A DNA stretch of 64,000 nt, from contig JAMPGR010000001.1 of assembly GCA_023663805.1 (NCBI GenBank), forward strand, positions 328,040-392,039, given 5' to 3'. The stretch comes from Clostridium sp. (GTDB lineage: Bacteria > Bacteroidota > Bacteroidia > Bacteroidales > Muribaculaceae). A program made the translations under genes and the position numbers. Shown piece after piece: positions 27,234 to 36,494 of the stretch (position 1 is its first letter; each line of letters starts with the position of its first letter). The notes under the pieces are model-generated. The model saw only the letters and a program-made list of their open reading frames with translations. It did no database searches and was not told the DNA's origin.

Positions 27234-28412
27234 ATGAAAACACCCGAAAACAACAACGATAAGAAAACCGCCCCCGGGCGCCATCCACGCATACTGATCA
27301 GCGGCGGCGGAACCGGCGGACACATCTTCCCCGCCCTCGCCATAGCCGACGCCATACGCCGCCTGCGCCCCGACGCCGAGATACTCTTCGTCGGCGCCGA
27401 AGGGCGCATGGAGATGGAACGAGTCCCCGCCGCCGGATATCCGATCAAAGGACTCCCCGTCGCCGGTTTCGACCGCAAACACCTTCTGCGAAACATAAAA
27501 GTTGTCTGGAAACTCCTCGTCAGCCTCTGCCGCGCCCGCCGGATCCTGAAGGAATTCAAGCCCGACATCGCCATCGGCGTCGGCGGATATGCAAGCGGCC
27601 CGATGCTGAAAGCGGCCCAGAGACGCCATATCCCGACCCTGATCCAGGAACAGAACTCATATGCCGGAGTGACCAACAAACTCCTCGGCGGCAAAGCCTC
27701 CGCGATCTGTGTCGCCTACGACAACATGGAGCGCTTCTTTCCCGCCGACCGTATCATCCAGACCGGAAACCCCGTCCGCGAAAACCTGACCCGCGACCTT
27801 CCTCATAAGAACGACGCCCGCCGCGCCCTCGGTTTTGACCCCGAAAAACCCCTGCTGGTCGTCACCGGCGGAAGCCTCGGCGCCCGGACAGTCAACCGGA
27901 GCATGGCCGACGCCTTCCGTTCGCTGCTCGACAGGGATATCAACATCCTCTGGCAGACCGGAAACCTATACTTCGACGAATACGCCCCTCTGGCCGAAGG
28001 TATCGACCCCTCGCGCCTACAGATCGTCCGGTTCATAACCGACATGCCGTCTGCCTACGCCGCCGCGACCCTCGTCGTCTCCCGCGCCGGGGCCAGCACG
28101 ATCTCCGAACTCCAGCTCCTCGGGATGCCCGCCCTGCTGATCCCCTCGCCGAATGTCGCCGAAGACCATCAGCGCAAGAACGCAATGGCACTGGTCGAAC
28201 GCCACGCCGCGGCCATGCTCTCCGACGACGACGCCCCCGCGATGCTCGGCGAAACCGTCGGACACCTGATCACCCACCCCCGCGAACTCGACCTTTTCTC
28301 CCGCAATGTCCGGCAGATGGCACGGCATGACAGCGCGCGCGTGATCGCCCTCAAGGCCCTCGAACTCGCCGGATTCCCTCCGGTCGAAAACCCCCGAACA
28401 ACGAAGAAATAA
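27234..28412 (+). CDS. murG: UDP-GlcNAc:lipid I transferase MurG
   Basis: A 392-residue GT28 enzyme. The N-terminal G-loop GGGTGGHIFPALAIADAIR lies at about 23-41, the second G-loop region IGVGGYASGP at about 113-122, and the C-terminal domain has VTGGSLGARTVN (about 209-220), VVSRAGASTISEL and the HQRKNA donor region. It adds GlcNAc to lipid I on the cytoplasmic face. The TAA stop shares one base with the murC ATG. Confidence 0.96.
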   Translation: MKTPENNNDKKTAPGRHPRILISGGGTGGHIFPALAIADAIRRLRPDAEILFVGAEGRMEMERVPAAGYPIKGLPVAGFDRKHLLRNIKVVWKLLVSLCRARRILKEFKPDIAIGVGGYASGPMLKAAQRRHIPTLIQEQNSYAGVTNKLLGGKASAICVAYDNMERFFPADRIIQTGNPVRENLTRDLPHKNDARRALGFDPEKPLLVVTGGSLGARTVNRSMADAFRSLLDRDINILWQTGNLYFDEYAPLAEGIDPSRLQIVRFITDMPSAYAAATLVVSRAGASTISELQLLGMPALLIPSPNVAEDHQRKNAMALVERHAAAMLSDDDAPAMLGETVGHLITHPRELDLFSRNVRQMARHDSARVIALKALELAGFPPVENPRTTKK

Positions 28413-29809
28413 TGAACGAAGACCTGTCAACATACCGAAATATCTATTTCGTCGGCGCCGGCGGCATCGGAATGGCCGCCCTCGAGCGCTATTTCCTGTC
28501 GCGCGGCAAAAATATCGCCGGATATGACCGTACGCCCTCCGACCTGACTGCCGTCCTCCGGCGCGAAGGGGTCGCGATCTCCTACGACGACAACCCCTCG
28601 GCGATCCCCGCCGCGATGACCGATCCGGCCGACACTCTCGTTGTCTACACCCCCGCCGTCGGCGAAGAGAACCGGATTCTGAACTATTTCCGCGACAAAG
28701 GCTTCACCCCCCTGAAACGCGCCCGCGTCCTCGGGCTGATCACCCGCAACTCCCGCGGACTATGCTTCGCCGGAACCCACGGAAAGACGACGACCTCGTC
28801 AATGGCCGCCCATATACTCCACCAGGGGAGCATCGGATGTAACGCGTTCCTCGGAGGAATCCTGAGGAACTACGACAGCAACCTACTGCTGAGCGAAACA
28901 TCCCCCTACAGCGTCATCGAGGCCGACGAATATGACCGATCCTTCCACCAACTGACACCCTGGGTCGCCGTCATAACCGCAACCGACCCCGACCACCTCG
29001 ACATCTACGGAACCGAAGAGGCCTATCTCGAAAGTTTCCGCCGCTTCACCTCGCTGATACGCCCCGGAGGCGCCCTAGTCGTCCACACCGGACTGAAACT
29101 CCGCCCCGACCTCGCCGAAGGAGTCCGCCTGCTGACCTACAGCCGCGACAGCGGCGACTACCATGCCGAGGATATCCGCCGCGGCGACGGCGAAATCTCG
29201 TTCACCCTCGTCACCCCGACACGCCGGATCCGCGACATCCGTCCCGGCGTCCCTGTCGAGATAAACATCGAGAACACAATCGCCGCGATGGCCGCCCTCG
29301 ACGCCGCCGGAATCCTCGAGGAGGAGAGCGCACGCCGCGCCATGGCCTCCTTCATGGGGCCTAAGCGCCGCTTCGAATTCTGGCTGAAAGAACCGGGTCT
29401 GCCCGTACTGATCGACGACTATGCCCACCACCCCGACGAACTCCGAGCATCGATTGCCTCGGTTCGTGCGCTCTATCCCGGCCGCCGTCTGACCGTCGCC
29501 TTCCAGCCCCATCTCTACAGCCGCACACGCGACTTCGCCCCGGAATTCGCCGCGGCCTTGTCGGCCGCCGACGATGTCGTTCTGCTCGACATCTACCCCG
29601 CCCGCGAAGAACCAATCGAAGGAGTCACGGCCGCGCTGATCTACGACCGGCTGACTTCCCCCTCCAGAACGATGGCCTCCAAAGAGAACCTCGCCGCGAC
29701 AATCGCCTCCCGCTCCCCGGAAGTCGTCCTGACAGCCGGCGCCGGCGATATCTCGACGCTCCTTCCGGCGATCGCCGCGAAAATGAAAGAAACCCCGGTA
29801 AAATGCTGA
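28412..29809 (+). CDS. murC: UDP-MurNAc:L-alanine ligase MurC
   Basis: A 465-residue Mur ligase. The N-terminal Rossmann motif FVGAGGIGMAALERYFL lies at about 11-27, the ATP loop GTHGKTTTSS at about 118-127, EADEYDRSF in the central domain, and IDDYAHHPDE near the C-terminal domain start. It carries out the first amino-acid addition to UDP-MurNAc. It overlaps murG by one base and is followed by ftsQ after 3 bp, so the three are tightly coupled. Confidence 0.96.
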   Translation: MNEDLSTYRNIYFVGAGGIGMAALERYFLSRGKNIAGYDRTPSDLTAVLRREGVAISYDDNPSAIPAAMTDPADTLVVYTPAVGEENRILNYFRDKGFTPLKRARVLGLITRNSRGLCFAGTHGKTTTSSMAAHILHQGSIGCNAFLGGILRNYDSNLLLSETSPYSVIEADEYDRSFHQLTPWVAVITATDPDHLDIYGTEEAYLESFRRFTSLIRPGGALVVHTGLKLRPDLAEGVRLLTYSRDSGDYHAEDIRRGDGEISFTLVTPTRRIRDIRPGVPVEINIENTIAAMAALDAAGILEEESARRAMASFMGPKRRFEFWLKEPGLPVLIDDYAHHPDELRASIASVRALYPGRRLTVAFQPHLYSRTRDFAPEFAAALSAADDVVLLDIYPAREEPIEGVTAALIYDRLTSPSRTMASKENLAATIASRSPEVVLTAGAGDISTLLPAIAAKMKETPVKC

Positions 29810-29812
29810 ACG

Positions 29813-30700
29813 ATGTTCGAACGACTGAAAAAAACAAACCTGAGACTGGTTCTCAACATCGCACTGTCGCTGATGCTGCTCGGCTATCTCGTCGTCGCGC
29901 TCGGCTTCACGACCCGGCTGTCGTCCCAGCGTCTCTGTCAGGGAATCGGCGTCGAGATTCTCGACTCGGCCCGGAACGGTTTCGTCCGCGCCGCCGAAAT
30001 CGAGCGCGAACTCGGTGATCTCTACACGACCGCCAAAGGAACACCCCTGTCACAGATCGACCTCCACGCGATCGAGCAACACCTCGCCGCCATCGACAAA
30101 ATCGAACATGTCGAAGCGGTCGTCCTGACAAACGACTCGGTTCTGGTCCGCGTCACCCCGCTCGTCCCCGTCGCCCGGATCTTCGAGGAGGGCCACCCGT
30201 CGTACTACATCAACCATAGCGGAAAACGGTTCCTCGCCGACGCGCGCTACACAATGGATGTCCCGGTCATCCGCGGCGAATTCTCCCGTCAGACCATCGA
30301 CCCGCTCGAACTGATACCCCTGGCCGAATATATCGAAAACGACCGGCGGCTGCGCGACATGTTCTCGATGATCGACGTCCGCTCCCGCAATGACATCTAT
30401 CTCGTCCCGAACATCCTCGGCCAGGTCGTCGAATTCGGCACTGTCGACAATATCCCGGCCAAATTCCGGCGCCTCGAACGGTTCTACAAGGAGGTTTTGC
30501 CCGAAAAAGGATGGAACTTCTACGACACAATCTCCGTCAAATGGAACGGGCAGGTTGTCGGGACCCTCGCGCGGAAACACACCCGCGACCCTCTTCCGGT
30601 CGTCATCGAGACCCCTCCGGCCGAAGCCGACGAAGAGGGGGTCGTTGTCTCCGGCGACTCGACCCTGCTGGTCAGAAAACCGGTCCCCGCCAGACAATGA
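29813..30700 (+). CDS. ftsQ: Cell division protein FtsQ
   Basis: A 295-residue bitopic protein with a short basic N-terminus, one membrane helix (about 14-31, LNIALSLMLLGYLVVALG), and a POTRA-like domain (about 60-115, with HVEAVVLTNDSVLVRVTPLVPVAR...). A beta-rich domain extends to about 260 and a non-conserved acidic/variable tail follows. Position between murC and ftsA is diagnostic; sequence similarity in FtsQ/DivIB is generally weak. It scaffolds the FtsQLB complex in the periplasm. Confidence 0.9.
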   Translation: MFERLKKTNLRLVLNIALSLMLLGYLVVALGFTTRLSSQRLCQGIGVEILDSARNGFVRAAEIERELGDLYTTAKGTPLSQIDLHAIEQHLAAIDKIEHVEAVVLTNDSVLVRVTPLVPVARIFEEGHPSYYINHSGKRFLADARYTMDVPVIRGEFSRQTIDPLELIPLAEYIENDRRLRDMFSMIDVRSRNDIYLVPNILGQVVEFGTVDNIPAKFRRLERFYKEVLPEKGWNFYDTISVKWNGQVVGTLARKHTRDPLPVVIETPPAEADEEGVVVSGDSTLLVRKPVPARQ

Positions 30701-30747
30701 AATTAATCTTGGAAAACCCGAAATAAAACAAAATATAAAGACAACAT

Positions 30748-32079
30748 ATGGAAGCAAAACACTTAGTTGGAATAGAAATCGGCAGTTCGAAGATCAAGGC
30801 TGCGGTCGGATTCCTCGACCGCGACGGAGCCCTGACAATCCAGGCCGTCGAAGAGACCCCGATTCTCGACAGCGTGCGCTACGGCGTCATCTGTAATGTC
30901 GAACTCGTTGCGACATCCCTGGCGACACTCCTCTCCCGCCTCGGCGAGAGGTTCGAGCCCCGCCTGATCGAATCGGTCTATGTCGCCGTCGGCGGCCTCT
31001 CGACCGCGACCGTCAGCGTCGAGGTCGACCGCCAGCTTCCCGACGAAATGGAAATCACACGAACTCTGGTCGACCAGTTGAAAAACGAAGCCCTGTCGAC
31101 AAACCGCTCCGGAAAAGATATCGTCGAGATCACTCCCGTACAGTATTCGATCGACAAAAAACCGACAGACCATCCCGAGGGTATGTTCGGACGCCATGTC
31201 CGCGCCCGCTTCAACCTGATCGCCTGCCGGCCCCAGATCAAGTGTAACCTCGTACGCGTCCTGGGCGACAAACTCGGCTTGAAGATCAACGGCCTGATCG
31301 TCCGTCAGATAGCCGAGGCCGACGTCGTCATCACAAACGAAGAGAAGCGCCAGGGTTGCATGCTCGTCGATTTCGGTGCCGAAACAACGACAGTCTCGAT
31401 CTACCGAAAGGGTACGCTCCAGTATATGGCGACGATTCCCCTGGGCTCGCGGAACATCACGAAAGACCTGATGGCGATCCACCATCTCGAGGAAAAAGCC
31501 GAGGATATCAAGAAAATCGGCGGCAGCGCGATCCCGACCAACGGCGGCGACCACTCCTCCGGAGTCGACTTCACTGAATCGAACAACTACGTCGCCGCAC
31601 GCGCCGGCGAAATTATCGCGAACATAAGGGCCCAGATTGAATATGCCGGGATGAAACCGGCCGACCTCCCCTCCGGAATAATCATTATCGGCAACGGCGC
31701 GAAACTCCGCGAATTCAACAGCCGCCTGCAGACCGTTACCAAACTCCCCGTCCGACAGGGATTCCCCTCCGGCACAATCCGTATCGCCGACAGCCGCATA
31801 CGCCCCTCCGACTCGGTCGACATCATCGGCGTCCTCGCCGCCGCCGCCGCGCTCCCCGAACCCCGCGAATGCATGCCCCTCCCCCCGGCCCCCGAACCGG
31901 AACCGGTCCCCGAACCGGTCGTGGAAACTGTCGCTGCCGAACCGGATCCTGATCCCGAGCCCGAACCCGAACGTCATACGACCCGCGACTCGTTCCTCAA
32001 CCGGCTCGGACGCCGGTTCCGCAACCTGATGGACGGCCCCGACGACGAAGACGACGACTTCATCGACGACAAAGACTGA
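30748..32079 (+). CDS. ftsA: Cell division protein FtsA
   Basis: A 443-residue actin-fold protein. The phosphate-1 loop is GIEIGSSKIKAAVG (about 8-21), phosphate-2 MLVDFGAETTTVSIY (about 208-222), and the SHS2/1C insertion lies between. The C-terminus has a Pro/Glu-rich linker (about 375-415) followed by an amphipathic Arg-rich helix (SFLNRLGRRFRNLM) and an acidic tip. The helix fits the membrane-targeting sequence that anchors FtsA; the acidic extension after it is unusual. It tethers FtsZ filaments to the membrane. Confidence 0.95.
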   Translation: MEAKHLVGIEIGSSKIKAAVGFLDRDGALTIQAVEETPILDSVRYGVICNVELVATSLATLLSRLGERFEPRLIESVYVAVGGLSTATVSVEVDRQLPDEMEITRTLVDQLKNEALSTNRSGKDIVEITPVQYSIDKKPTDHPEGMFGRHVRARFNLIACRPQIKCNLVRVLGDKLGLKINGLIVRQIAEADVVITNEEKRQGCMLVDFGAETTTVSIYRKGTLQYMATIPLGSRNITKDLMAIHHLEEKAEDIKKIGGSAIPTNGGDHSSGVDFTESNNYVAARAGEIIANIRAQIEYAGMKPADLPSGIIIIGNGAKLREFNSRLQTVTKLPVRQGFPSGTIRIADSRIRPSDSVDIIGVLAAAAALPEPRECMPLPPAPEPEPVPEPVVETVAAEPDPDPEPEPERHTTRDSFLNRLGRRFRNLMDGPDDEDDDFIDDKD

Positions 32080-32155
32080 ATCCACCCCCCCGGCCTACCT
32101 GCCATAAGTAAGAAAAAACCAACCAAGTGTGTTACAAGCAAAATAAACGAAAAAA

Positions 32156-33604
32156 ATGAACGACAATAACATATCATCATACGACGGCGGCGAAGTCAGA
32201 ATCAACCCGAGCCTGAACGTCGAGCGTATCGCCAACCAGTTCGCCGAATCACCCAACGACACCGTCGAGGAACAGAAGGCGATAATCAAAGTCATCGGCG
32301 TCGGCGGCGGCGGAAACAACGCCGTCAACCACATGTACCGCCAGGGGATCGAGAATGTCTCCTTCGTCGTCCTGAACACCGACCGCCAGGCCCTGAAGAA
32401 CTCCCCGGTCCCGACAAAAGTACAGATCGGCAACGGCCTCGGCGCCGGAAACATCCCCGAAAAAGCCCGCAAGGCCGCCGAAGAAAATATCGTCAAAATC
32501 GAAAGCCTCTTCGACGACGACACGAAGATGGTCTTCATCACCGCCGGAATGGGCGGAGGAACCGGAACCGGCGCCTCCCCGGTCGTCGCCCGCGTCGCCC
32601 GCGAACGCGGCATCCTGACGATCGGTATCGTGACGATCCCCTTCGGTTTCGAGGGTGAGAAAAAAATTATCAAGGCCTACGGCGGCGCCGACGAACTGTC
32701 GAAATATGTCGACGCCCTGCTGGTCATCAACAACCAGCGCCTGACCGAAATCTACGGCGACCTCGACTTCCTCAACGCCTTCGGAAAAGCAGATGACACC
32801 CTCTCGACTGCCGCGCGGTCGATTTCCGAACTGATCAACGACGACGGCTATATGAACGTCGACTTCGAGGATGTCGACACAACCCTGCGTAACGGCGGCG
32901 CGGCGATCATCTCCTGCGGCTACGGCGAAGGGGAAAGCCGCGTCACAAAAGCAATCGAGGACGCGCTGAACTCCCCGCTGCTGCGCAACCGCGACGTCTT
33001 CGGCTCGAAGAAACTCCTCTTCCACATCTTCTTCTCCCGCAACGCCAACAAGAAATTCCTCATGAGCGAGGTCGACGAACTGACCAACTTCGTCAGCAGC
33101 ATCTCCTCCGATGTCGACGTCATCTGGGGCCTCGGTTTCGACGACGAACTCGGCGACCGCGTCAAGATAACAATCCTCGCCGCCGGATTCGACGCCTCGG
33201 TCTCCATCGACCGGAACCTTTCGCCGAACCCCGGCGCCTTCGCCGGCGGACATAAAACATCCCCTGCCGCCGCCGCCGACAAACAACCCTCCGCGCCGAA
33301 AAAGAAAGAACCGGACCACACCCCAGTCCCCGACGATGTCCGCCAGCGCCTCCACGACGACTACGGAACCGACCTCTTCGAAGGTATGGGGACACGCTAC
33401 GCCGTCCTGCAGCCCGACCAGCTCGACGACGACTCCGTCATCGACAAGATCGAACACAACCCGACCTACAACCGCGACAAACGGACCGTCGACGAAATAA
33501 ACCGCCAGGCCGACCAGCGCACCACCCCGAAACCCGCCGCCCCGAAACCTTCCGACGGCGACCTCGGCAACGGTAAAATCGATTTTATGTCCTCCGGGAG
33601 ATGA
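32156..33604 (+). CDS. ftsZ: Cell division tubulin homologue FtsZ
   Basis: A 482-residue FtsZ. The GTPase domain includes IGVGGGGNNAVNHMYRQG (about 45-62), the tubulin signature GMGGGTGTGAS (about 136-146) and the T7 loop region NVDFEDVDTTL. The C-terminal linker is long (about 345-430) and rich in Pro, Lys and Asp. A possible conserved C-terminal peptide (IEHNPTYNRDKR) is followed by about 40 more residues instead of ending the protein. Forms the Z-ring. The stop overlaps the next gene by 4 bp. Confidence 0.97.
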   Translation: MNDNNISSYDGGEVRINPSLNVERIANQFAESPNDTVEEQKAIIKVIGVGGGGNNAVNHMYRQGIENVSFVVLNTDRQALKNSPVPTKVQIGNGLGAGNIPEKARKAAEENIVKIESLFDDDTKMVFITAGMGGGTGTGASPVVARVARERGILTIGIVTIPFGFEGEKKIIKAYGGADELSKYVDALLVINNQRLTEIYGDLDFLNAFGKADDTLSTAARSISELINDDGYMNVDFEDVDTTLRNGGAAIISCGYGEGESRVTKAIEDALNSPLLRNRDVFGSKKLLFHIFFSRNANKKFLMSEVDELTNFVSSISSDVDVIWGLGFDDELGDRVKITILAAGFDASVSIDRNLSPNPGAFAGGHKTSPAAAADKQPSAPKKKEPDHTPVPDDVRQRLHDDYGTDLFEGMGTRYAVLQPDQLDDDSVIDKIEHNPTYNRDKRTVDEINRQADQRTTPKPAAPKPSDGDLGNGKIDFMSSGR

Positions 33605-35265
33605 ACGCTGCAAAAACAATAATCCTCGCCTCGGCCGTCGCCCTGATGCCGGCCCTGGCGCAGGCGGCCACGGGACGCCTTGCCTACACCGGAAACAACG
33701 AGATCTTCCGGCGCGACCGGATCCGTCCGCTCGCCGAAAACCGAGACACAACCCTGACGCTCTGGCGCGGCGAACGCGCTTCGCTCGCCGCGATGTTCGT
33801 CGCCGGAAGTCCGACCGGACGCCTCGAGGTGCGCCTCGAACCCGACGGAACCCCGCTCCCCGACGGCTTCGACGTCCATTTCGCCGACTACGTCTTGTCG
33901 AACTCCTGGCAGGGATGCGGATGGCCATCAGACACCCTCCCCCCCTTCGAAGTCGCCGACGCTCTTGTATCGAACCAGACGTCCGAGACCGCCGCTGGAG
34001 CCCAGCGACCGGTCTGGGCGACGATCGACGTCCCCCGCGATGCCGCCCCCGGGACCTACCGCGGACAGATTATCGTCCGCGACCGCTACGCCCCGGCCGA
34101 CCTCGACACCCTCTCCTTCGCCGTCGAGGTCATCGACCGTACGCTCCCCGCCCCTGGCGACCAGAAATTCTACCTGAACTTCTGGCAGCAGCCCTACGCC
34201 ATCTCCCGCTACTACGGCGTCGAACCCTGGAGCGACGAACATCTCGAGCTGCTCGCCCCCTATGCCGACCTTCTCGCCCGAGCCGGACAGCGCAACGTCA
34301 GCGCAATCCTTTTCTACGAACCCTGGGGCGCGCAGAGCAACGACAAATTCGAACCGATGGTCGAGACCATCCTCGGCCCCGACGGAAAATGGAGTTACGA
34401 CTACACGGTCTTCGACCGCTATGTCGAATTTATGGGACGTCACGGAATCGACGGCGAGATCGACTGCTTCACGATGATCCCCTGGGACCGCAACTACCGC
34501 TACTTCGACCAGGCCGCCGGCGAATACCGTACCCTCGTCTGCTCCCCCGGAAGCGAAGAGTATGCCTCGCTCTGGAAATCCTTCCTCGGCGCGTTCGAAA
34601 AACACCTGAAAGAGAAAGGCTGGGACCAGCGCGCAATGATCTCCATAGACGAGAGATCTCTCGCGGATATGCAACAGGCCATCTCGATCGTCAAAGAGGC
34701 CGCACCAGGCCTTAAAATCGCTCTGGCGGGCAATTACCACCCCGAGATCTCCGACGACCTCTGGAGTTACACCCTGACTATGGGCGATCCCTTCCCCGAA
34801 GGGGTCATCGAGGAGCGCCGCTCCCGCGGACAGATCTCGCTCTACTACACCTGCTGCTCGAGTCCGGAACCGAACATTTTCTCGAACAACAACCCTGCCG
34901 ACGCGGCCTTCATACCGGTGTTCTGCACCGCCAACGGCGCCGACGGCTACCTCCACTGGGCCTTCACGAACTGGACTGACAATCCGCTGCACGACACCCG
35001 CTTCTTCATGTTCGCCCCCGGCGACACCTACTGTGTCTATCCCGGGGGAGGGTCGTCGATCCGCTGGGAACGCTTCATCGAGGGAATCCAGACCTCGGAG
35101 AAGGTCCGTCTGCTCCGCGACGAACTCTCCGACGCCGGCCGGGTCGACGACCTGGCGCGACTCGACAACGCCCTCGCCCCGCTGGCCGGCGCCAAATGGG
35201 CCGACACCGCCGGGCGTCAGCGCCAGTACGACAACCTCCGCCTCGTCATCGCCTCGCTCCAGTAA
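33601..35265 (+). CDS. Secreted DUF4091 domain protein (putative glycoside hydrolase-like)
   Basis: A 554-residue exported protein with a Sec signal peptide (cleavage likely after AQAA at about 22-23). A beta-rich N-terminal domain (about 25-180) precedes a larger domain with TIM-barrel-like character containing LNFWQQPYAISRYYGVEPWS (about 180-199), MISIDER and LHWAFTNWTDNPLHDT. This layout matches DUF4091/GH123-like proteins of Bacteroidetes; catalytic activity is inferred only. It overlaps the ftsZ stop by 4 bp (ATGA) and is followed by a strong terminator, so it is the last gene of the division operon. The family is more usual in polysaccharide-use loci. Confidence 0.78.
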   Translation: MNAAKTIILASAVALMPALAQAATGRLAYTGNNEIFRRDRIRPLAENRDTTLTLWRGERASLAAMFVAGSPTGRLEVRLEPDGTPLPDGFDVHFADYVLSNSWQGCGWPSDTLPPFEVADALVSNQTSETAAGAQRPVWATIDVPRDAAPGTYRGQIIVRDRYAPADLDTLSFAVEVIDRTLPAPGDQKFYLNFWQQPYAISRYYGVEPWSDEHLELLAPYADLLARAGQRNVSAILFYEPWGAQSNDKFEPMVETILGPDGKWSYDYTVFDRYVEFMGRHGIDGEIDCFTMIPWDRNYRYFDQAAGEYRTLVCSPGSEEYASLWKSFLGAFEKHLKEKGWDQRAMISIDERSLADMQQAISIVKEAAPGLKIALAGNYHPEISDDLWSYTLTMGDPFPEGVIEERRSRGQISLYYTCCSSPEPNIFSNNNPADAAFIPVFCTANGADGYLHWAFTNWTDNPLHDTRFFMFAPGDTYCVYPGGGSSIRWERFIEGIQTSEKVRLLRDELSDAGRVDDLARLDNALAPLAGAKWADTAGRQRQYDNLRLVIASLQ

Positions 35266-35292
35266 AGATGTCGTATGGCGTCGCAAGACACC

Positions 35293-35339
35293 GCGACCAA
35301 TAACTCGCAATTTTTGCGAGTTATTGGTCGCTTTTTTTT
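35293..35339 (+). terminator. Strong Rho-independent terminator of the dcw operon
   Basis: Perfect 18-bp arms at 35293-35310 and 35314-35331, a 3-nt TTT loop, then eight T. It lies 27 bp after the DUF4091 stop, facing the convergent glycosyltransferase at 35373. Confidence 0.95.
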
Positions 35340-35372
35340 ATCTTTCAAAAATTGCCACCCGGTAATGTCTTT

Positions 35373-36275
35373 TTATAATCCCAGATATTCCCTCACGGCC
35401 TTGATCTGGGCATCGTTCCGGCACAATCCCCTGGTATTTTCCTTTTTCAGGCCCTCATCAATATATGCCGCAATATCCACATAGTCGTTGCCGCCAGCAT
35501 CTCTTGTCGCTATTTTGCGAACCATCCTGTCATTGGATCTTGCCATATAATAGAACCAGACATCATCAGCCGTAGGAGCAAGTTTCATGAACACACTTGC
35601 ATCCATGGCCTTCTCGCCCAGAGAACGTGGCGGATAAAGAACGCCTCCCACACCTGTTGCAAAATTCAACGGGTGAACTCCGCATTCCTTCTCGTGATAA
35701 CGCCACTTTTTATAGGTAAGAGGAACCCCGCTGCCATCGACAACCATACGGTGTACGCGTGCCGCACATATGTCGTCGGGATGTTCCAAATGTTCCGTCA
35801 GTAACCGTTCAACCAAATCGTAGTCATATATGCAGTCGTCGTCAATTGTTATAACCGTATCATTTGGATAACGATCCAAACAGTGTACTAATTTTTTATA
35901 ACTGCGTATATCGGCTTCTGTAGCTACTATTTCCAGTCCACGCTCCTGCTGTCGCTTCAACGCCGCAGGCAGCGTTGAAGCATCATGACTGTCGATCCAC
36001 AGTATCAGTCTGTTTGGTACAACCGTTTGTTGCATGATCGACTCTATAGCACACCCCGCATCGTAGAGGCGACGGCCATGAGAGGTGAGCGACACGATCA
36101 GTTCTCCTTCCGGCAACAACTGTTCGGAAGTCACACCAGGTTTTGCAGATGTCATTATCAGGCGTTCCATTTCCCATCGTCGCTGCTCAGGCAATATGCG
36201 TTCCACTTTCGCGCGTAACGACAATACAAAATCGTGAAACCGCACAAGTTTCGAAAAAAATTCGCCAGCCTTCAT
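35373..36275 (-). CDS. Glycosyltransferase-like protein (GT-A fold), AT-richer than neighbours
   Basis: A 300-residue protein starting at ATG 36275 (a TTG 15 codons upstream is possible). ELIVSLTSHGRR, then NRLILWIDSHDAS, a basic loop, and VITIDDDCIYDYDLVERLL give a GT-A-like nucleotide-sugar/metal site (DDD). Similar proteins are annotated as glycosyltransferases in Bacteroidetes surface-glycan loci, but the exact family is uncertain. No signal peptide. Base and codon use (frequent ACA, ATA, TGT, TTG) differ clearly from the C-ending codons of the flanking genes, and it stands alone with its own promoter, suggesting recent acquisition. Confidence 0.72.
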   Translation of the reverse strand: MKAGEFFSKLVRFHDFVLSLRAKVERILPEQRRWEMERLIMTSAKPGVTSEQLLPEGELIVSLTSHGRRLYDAGCAIESIMQQTVVPNRLILWIDSHDASTLPAALKRQQERGLEIVATEADIRSYKKLVHCLDRYPNDTVITIDDDCIYDYDLVERLLTEHLEHPDDICAARVHRMVVDGSGVPLTYKKWRYHEKECGVHPLNFATGVGGVLYPPRSLGEKAMDASVFMKLAPTADDVWFYYMARSNDRMVRKIATRDAGGNDYVDIAAYIDEGLKKENTRGLCRNDAQIKAVREYLGL

Positions 36276-36413
36276 AACATCCTTTTGCTCACTTAAATGT
36301 AACACATCGGTTATACACAAATTTTGCTATGGTATATTTGTCTGACATATGTCTCGAGTCAAAATTTACAGTTCGTTTCGCGATGGCTCTTGATGAACGC
36401 ATCTTGCTGGCCA

Positions 36414-36445
36414 CAAAATTACAAAAATTTTCGTTACCTCACAAA
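36414..36445 (-). promoter_or_regulatory. Promoter of the isolated glycosyltransferase
   Basis: Minus strand: -33 TTTG (36445-36442), 20-bp gap, -7 TAATTTTG (36421-36414); exact consensus. The predicted start near 36409 leaves a 5' leader of about 130 nt before ATG 36275, long for this window. The leader (36276-36409) is AT-rich and I recognise no riboswitch in it. Confidence 0.7.
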
Positions 36446-36494
36446 AACCTTCCGTCACACACAAGTGGTGGAAGAGTAGGTTATTATCGTCAAC

